64,000 nucleotides of DNA from Myxococcales bacterium (GTDB lineage Bacteria; Myxococcota; Myxococcia; Myxococcales; Myxococcaceae). Below the pieces are notes generated by a model. That model was not told the DNA's origin. It did not search any database and was given only the letters and a program-made list of their open reading frames with translations. The DNA lies in NCBI GenBank assembly GCA_030681895.1, contig JAUXRI010000333.1, forward strand, positions 1-64,000, given 5' to 3'. Position numbers and translations under genes: made by a program. Positions 60,272 to 64,000 of this stretch are shown here, in pieces (position 1 is the first letter of the stretch; every line of letters begins with the position of its first letter).

Positions 60272-61017
60272 CAGTGCAGCGGCCTGGTGTTGGTGACGCG
60301 CAGTGACGACTCCTGCGCGAAGAGGAACACCTCGGTGTCGGGCGCCACTTCGACCGACGTCTGCGCCGAGCCGCCGAAGAACTTCACGTAGACCTGCCGC
60401 GTGCCGGGCGCGACGTTGCCGATGGTGAGCTGGCCGGTCTGGTTCTCGCCCGTTCGCCGCGCGCCATCGACGCTCACCGTGCAGGGTTTCTGGCAGTTGA
60501 GCCGGAACATGCTCGGCGCCGTCGAGAGAGCGCCGTTCTTCGTGAGCTGCGGCGCCGCGCGTGGCGTGACCGAGCCCAGCGCCAGCCGGCTCTTCGAGAC
60601 GATGACCTCGACCTCGCTCGACGCCGGAATGTCGAGGTACCCGGACGCGATGTTGATGGAGGCGAAGCCCTCGATGTCGAAGCGCGTCTTGCCGGCGGGC
60701 ACGTCGGAGAACTCCCACAACTGCGAGTTCATGCGGCGACCGACTCCGCCGCCCACGCGCGTCGAGCAGTCCGAGGGGCACTTCACGCGCACCAGGCTGG
60801 TCGCTGGTGGTGCACCACGTGCCGTCCCGCTCTGTGGAGGCGGTGGCGGCGCCGGAAGCGGTGGCGCGCTCCACCCGGTGTCAGGGCCTTTGTTGACCGG
60901 CGGCGGCGGCGGTGGGGGCGGCACCTGCTGCGCGGGTTGCGCCGTCGCGGTCCGTTGAGGCAAGGGCGGTGCGTTTCCTGCCTGGCTGACGACGAGCGTG
61001 AGGGCGATGGCGAGCAT
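60271..61017 (-). CDS. Pro-rich secreted protein with PEGA-like segments
   Basis: 248 residues. Signal peptide (MLAIALTLVVSQAG), then a Pro-rich linker (QQVPPPPPPPPVNKGPDTG) and two beta units with Cys-containing starts (VKCPSDCSTRVGG and LNCQKPCTVSVDGARRTG) that end in GNVAPGTRQVYVKF-type strands. The second resembles a PEGA domain. The ATG at 61017 was chosen because GGAG lies about 8 bases upstream; a GTG at 61074 is also in frame. Likely periplasmic. Coupled to the epimerase gene. Confidence 0.72.
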   Translation of the reverse strand: MLAIALTLVVSQAGNAPPLPQRTATAQPAQQVPPPPPPPPVNKGPDTGWSAPPLPAPPPPPQSGTARGAPPATSLVRVKCPSDCSTRVGGGVGRRMNSQLWEFSDVPAGKTRFDIEGFASINIASGYLDIPASSEVEVIVSKSRLALGSVTPRAAPQLTKNGALSTAPSMFRLNCQKPCTVSVDGARRTGENQTGQLTIGNVAPGTRQVYVKFFGGSAQTSVEVAPDTEVFLFAQESSLRVTNTRPLH

Positions 61018-61520
61018 GCGGGGGCTCCGGGAAAAGGCGAAGGCGCAGACTGCCACGCCGCCGGGATTCTTCACGCGTTCTGTGTGGTGGCTCTGCCCCG
61101 ACGAAACGAGTCTGAAACGCGCGACATTGAATGTGCTTCTTTTCAGACTCGATGAGGGGCCGGCGGATCCGTGATGAGTTCACGACCGACGAGGTGCAGA
61201 TCAGTTCGACGAGTCGTGAGCGCTCGCGAGCGAATCGGCGAGGGGGCCGTCGATGAATTCGTGAGTTCGTGAACGCTCGCGAACCGCATCCTGGGCCGAG
61301 ACGAACGACCCGCCGCTGTTCATCGCGAGCGACGAGCGCCAGAGCGGCGGCACCTTCGAGCGCAACAGCCTCACCATGGAGCGCATGCAGCGCAGGGCGG
61401 GGTGACGTTGGACGAAGCCAACCGCATCTTCCGAGACGTGCCCCGCAGCGTCAGCTGAGCGACTGGCTCCTGCGCTGCTCGGAGCGACGAACACGAGGCC
61501 GCACCCCGGTGGACCGCTGC
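61018..61520. other. Intergenic region with dyad repeats
   Basis: About 500 bp without a supported gene. Two related dyads are present: gagtcgtgagcgctcgcgagc at 61211-61231 and gagttcgtgaacgctcgcgaac at 61263-61284. Both read GTTCG/GTGA...CGAAC-like inwards, and a third half-site gagttcacgacc lies at about 61175. A short frame at about 61320-61410 has ERQSGGTFERNSLTMERMQRR on the plus strand, but no start, so it is at best a remnant. Confidence 0.4.
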
Positions 61521-62375
61521 CTACGGAGCGGCACGCAGCGACGCACACAACGGGCCCAGCGCCCGCGCGAGGGCAGGGCCGGGGTGCAGCAGGTCCTTGT
61601 TCGCGAGCGCGACCCACCGGCTCTTCGGCGTGAGCGCCTTCACGGACTCGCGGCCATCGCCAGTGTCCGACGCATCGACCACCACCTGTGGCGGGCTCGC
61701 GACGAGCTGCTCTCGCGACCACACCGGGTACGCCGTCGCCGCGCGTGTCGCGACGTTCTGCACGCCGCAGTCACGCAGCAGCTCATCGGCGAAGCTGCCG
61801 GGCCCGGCCACCACCAGCGGCGAGAAGCCGTAGATGAAGAGGACTGACGGTGCAGCGCCCTTTGGCGTGAGCGCCCGCTCCTTCGCGCGGGCGGCTTCGA
61901 GCTCGCCAATCAGCTCCGCCGCGCGCGCGTCCTTCTTCAGCACCGCGCCGAGAATGCGCATCGCTTCGCTGGCATCGGCGAGGGTCGTCAGCGGCAGCGC
62001 GAGCACCGTCACGCCGAGCGAGGCCAGCTTCTCGATGGGCTTCTGGTTGCCGGGAGACTTCTGCACCACGACGAGCTGCGGCTTCAGCGTCAGCACCGTC
62101 TCGATGGACGGGTCGACGAAACCTCCCACGCGCGGCAGCGCCTTCACCTCGGGCGCCTCGTCGAAGCGGCTGACGCCGACCAGCACGTCCTGCGCGCCCA
62201 GGGCCAGCACCGTCTCGGTCAACGAGGGCGCGATGGTGATGACGCGCGTGACGGTGGCGGGAGGTTTCGGGCCCAGCCACTGAGCCGGGCTGGCAGCGAG
62301 GAGGAGCGCGAGCAACACGACGGCCGCATCGCACACTCCCGCCCTCGACGGGAAGCGGAGCCAACCCTCGCCCAT
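61521..62375 (-). CDS. BtuF-like periplasmic binding protein
   Basis: 284 residues. A hydrophobic signal (AAVVLLALLLAASPAQ) precedes a helical-backbone metal-receptor fold: VTRVITIAPSLTETVLALGAQDVLVGVSRF, PRVGGFVDPSIETVLTLKPQLVV and SREQLVASPPQVVVD. This is the family of cobalamin- and siderophore-binding proteins of ABC importers. No permease or ATPase gene is visible, so partners lie elsewhere. A GTG at 62336 is a possible shorter start. It is divergent from the methyltransferase gene. Confidence 0.83.
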   Translation of the reverse strand: MGEGWLRFPSRAGVCDAAVVLLALLLAASPAQWLGPKPPATVTRVITIAPSLTETVLALGAQDVLVGVSRFDEAPEVKALPRVGGFVDPSIETVLTLKPQLVVVQKSPGNQKPIEKLASLGVTVLALPLTTLADASEAMRILGAVLKKDARAAELIGELEAARAKERALTPKGAAPSVLFIYGFSPLVVAGPGSFADELLRDCGVQNVATRAATAYPVWSREQLVASPPQVVVDASDTGDGRESVKALTPKSRWVALANKDLLHPGPALARALGPLCASLRAAP

Positions 62376-62422
62376 CGACAGTGCCGACGTGAAGCAGGCC
62401 CGACTGGGGCTACAGTCGCCGC

Positions 62423-63325
62423 GTGCCGACACCCTGGTGGCTCTCCCACGTGGCGGCGCTCGAGCTGCCGATCGCGCTCGAGCCGCTCTCGCTCGGCGCG
62501 CTGTGGCACCTCAGCGAAGGCCTGCGGTTCGTACGCGACAACGTGCAGCCCGAGTTGTTGGCGCAAGACGTCGCCGCGACGCCGGGCGTCTCGGTGCAGT
62601 GGAGCTCGTTTCTGTCGCGCGAAGGTCTCGTTCGTCAGGCCCTCTCGCTGGCGACGGCGCTCGAGCTCGCTTCGATTCGTGGTGGAGCCCGGTCCCCCTC
62701 GGCGTTCCGCGCGCATTGGGAGGCCCTCGGCTTCGTCGCCCACGTCGCCCGGGATGGCACGCCCGCCGACGACTACCTCGACGCGCTCTTCCTCACCTCG
62801 CGCCTCTCGTTCGTCTCTTCCAGCGCGCCGCTCGCCAACGTGAACCTCGCCTCGCGGGCTTCGCGCGTGTCTGACTTCCTCTCGGTCGCCGCGCCGGGGC
62901 GCTCCGACGTGGTGTTCGACCTCGGCTCAGGCAGCGGCAAGCTGGCGCTCACCGTCGCGGCGAGCAGCGAGACGACGGTGCAGGGGGTCGAGCTGGTCGA
63001 GAGCGCCGTCGACGAGGCGAACGGGTCTGCCATCGCGCTGGGTCTGCAGAACGTGGCGTTCCAGCGCGCCGACGTGCGTGACGTCGACCTCTCGGCCGGC
63101 ACCGTCTTCTATTTGTACTTCCCGTTCCGCGGCGAGGTGGCGTCGTCGGTGGCCGCGACCCTCGGCGCGCTCGCCAGACAGAAGGACATCACCGTCTATG
63201 CGTCAGGGCCCGTGCGCGACTACGGCGAGTTCTTCGTCCGAGAGGTCGAACAGGGCGCCCTGCGCCTCGTGCAGCGGCGTGGCGAGTTCGAAGAGGTGAT
63301 GGTGTTGCGCAGCGAGCGCGGCTGA
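62423..63325 (+). CDS. Class I SAM-dependent methyltransferase
   Basis: 300 residues with a GTG start. An N-terminal helical domain (1-140) has no family I know. The methyltransferase core begins at about 160, with motif I VVFDLGSGSGKLALTVA and the acidic VQGVELVESAVDEANGSA, then a DVRDVDLS motif. The motif-I region is reminiscent of DOT1-like methyltransferases. Substrate unknown. The gene is followed within 5 bp by the convergent kinase/receiver gene. Confidence 0.82.
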   Translation: MPTPWWLSHVAALELPIALEPLSLGALWHLSEGLRFVRDNVQPELLAQDVAATPGVSVQWSSFLSREGLVRQALSLATALELASIRGGARSPSAFRAHWEALGFVAHVARDGTPADDYLDALFLTSRLSFVSSSAPLANVNLASRASRVSDFLSVAAPGRSDVVFDLGSGSGKLALTVAASSETTVQGVELVESAVDEANGSAIALGLQNVAFQRADVRDVDLSAGTVFYLYFPFRGEVASSVAATLGALARQKDITVYASGPVRDYGEFFVREVEQGALRLVQRRGEFEEVMVLRSERG

Positions 63326-63329
63326 CGGC

Positions 63330-64000
63330 TCAGCCAAGCACTTCACGAACCCGCCTCAACAACGTGCTGGCCGTGAGGGGTTTCTGCAGAAAGTGTGCGC
63401 CGCTCTCGAGGGTGGCTTGTTGAGCGACCGCGTCTTCGGTGTAGCCCGAGGTGAACAGCACCTTCATCAGCGGGCGCTGGTGGCGCATCCGCTCTGCGAG
63501 CTGGTGACCGCTCATGCGTGGGAGCACCACGTCGGTCACGAGCAGCTCGATGTCGTTTCCATACCGCTCGGCGATGAGAAACGCTTCACCGCCGTTGTGC
63601 GCGTCGAGCACGGTGTAGCCCTGACGCCGGAGCAGTTGCGCTTCCATCACGCGAACCTGGTCATCGTCTTCGACGAGAAGAATCGTCTCGGTGCCGCGCA
63701 GGCTGACGGGCGGCGCTGCGGCTGGCTGGGCTGTGGTGGCCGCCTGGTCGACGCGCGGGAAGTAGACCTTGAAGGTGGTGCCCCGGCCCGGTTCGCTGGT
63801 CACCCAGAGGTGTGCGCGCGTCTGCTTGACGATGCCGAAGACCGTCGCGAGGCCGAGCCCGGTGCCCTTGCCCTTCTCTTTGGTGGTGAAGAAGGGCTCG
63901 AAGATGTGCTCCAGCGTCGACGGGCTCATGCCCATGCCGGTGTCGCTGACGGCGAGCATGACGTAGGGGCCCGGGAGCACGTCGGCGTGGCTCGCGGCGT
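63330..64000 (-). CDS. Hybrid kinase/receiver, 5' end outside window
   Basis: The visible C-terminal part of a larger protein reading in from the right edge. It contains the histidine-kinase ATPase domain end, with SDTGMGM, FEPFFTTKEKGKGTGLGLATVFGIVKQ and GTTFKVYFPR. A receiver domain follows with ILLVEDDDQVRVM, LLVTDVVLPRMSG (phospho-Asp) and TSGYTED then KPLTAS. The sensor and HisKA parts lie beyond base 64000. Terminal-receiver layout is common in hybrid kinases of this phylum. Confidence 0.9.
   Translation of the reverse strand, partial: AASHADVLPGPYVMLAVSDTGMGMSPSTLEHIFEPFFTTKEKGKGTGLGLATVFGIVKQTRAHLWVTSEPGRGTTFKVYFPRVDQAATTAQPAAAPPVSLRGTETILLVEDDDQVRVMEAQLLRRQGYTVLDAHNGGEAFLIAERYGNDIELLVTDVVLPRMSGHQLAERMRHQRPLMKVLFTSGYTEDAVAQQATLESGAHFLQKPLTASTLLRRVREVLG

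Noticed and set aside
61201..61722. Possible transposase or mobile-element remnant
   Set aside because: The short frames have no recognisable catalytic motif, no terminal inverted repeats and no target duplication; described only as a gap with dyads.
1..64000. tRNA, rRNA and CRISPR arrays
   Set aside because: I saw no cloverleaf-like conserved T-loop sequences, no ribosomal RNA segments and no regularly spaced repeats with unique spacers; the repeats present are coding or the two-copy intergenic unit.

Overview
The window looks like a chromosomal stretch from a member of the Myxococcota (myxobacteria and relatives). The DNA is strongly GC-rich and coding codons end mostly in G or C. There are many lipoproteins with Gly/Ala- or Asp-Ala-Gly-rich linkers, one protein ends in a MYXO-CTERM-like tail (Cys, hydrophobic segment, Arg cluster), and secreted hypothetical proteins are abundant. 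I see no rRNA, tRNA, CRISPR array, prophage or intact insertion sequence.

Layout. 1-3747: a truncated Cys-motif lipoprotein, then a coupled GT4 glycosyltransferase and GH130 enzyme. 4138-6669: a LysM-C39-lysozyme-like protein and a murein amidase. 6647-10325: a leftward block of an Lgt-like protein, a hypothetical, a YdeI/DUF1801 protein and dnaA, with a probable oriC (9950-10325) upstream of dnaA. 10326-13146: a leftward HupE/UreJ cluster. 13160-18407: a rightward cell-envelope cluster (DUF4331 protein, tandem-repeat lipoprotein, TPR-type protein, truncated-haemoglobin lipoprotein, YceI-dihaem cytochrome c fusion) closed by a clear terminator. 18557-21998: a lipoprotein, then a tightly overlapping ECF sigma, zinc anti-sigma and caspase-like protease operon. 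22009-42892: mixed single genes, including a hybrid kinase, exonuclease/phosphatase-family lipoprotein, kelch lipoprotein, SRPBCC-VOC fusion, ferritin-like lipoprotein, WYL regulator, serine protease, hydrolases, an ATP-grasp enzyme, a YfiR-TonB fusion and Sel1 repeats. 42931-45369: a class II photolyase fused to an FAD-dependent oxidoreductase. 45531-49417: a glycyl radical enzyme operon with its activase and a TetR regulator that has a visible operator candidate. 49480-54185: a fascin-like/glycosidase lipoprotein, an AraC regulator, membrane proteins and an EF-hand protein with a terminator. 54393-57900: a second ATP-grasp gene, a second LysM-lysozyme gene and a MYXO-CTERM lipoprotein, tightly packed. 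57919-64000: a thiolase, aldose-1-epimerase-like protein, PEGA-like protein, BtuF-like binding protein, methyltransferase and a truncated kinase/receiver protein.

Most likely to be new biology: the photolyase-oxidoreductase fusion; the sigma/anti-sigma/caspase operon; the secreted truncated haemoglobin whose usual polar distal-pocket residues are all replaced by apolar ones, paired with a YceI-cytochrome fusion; the CxE-type glycyl radical enzyme paired with a short activase that lacks the ferredoxin insert; and the two ATP-grasp and two LysM-lysozyme paralogues. Functions are inferred from family resemblance and motifs read by eye; no database search was run.
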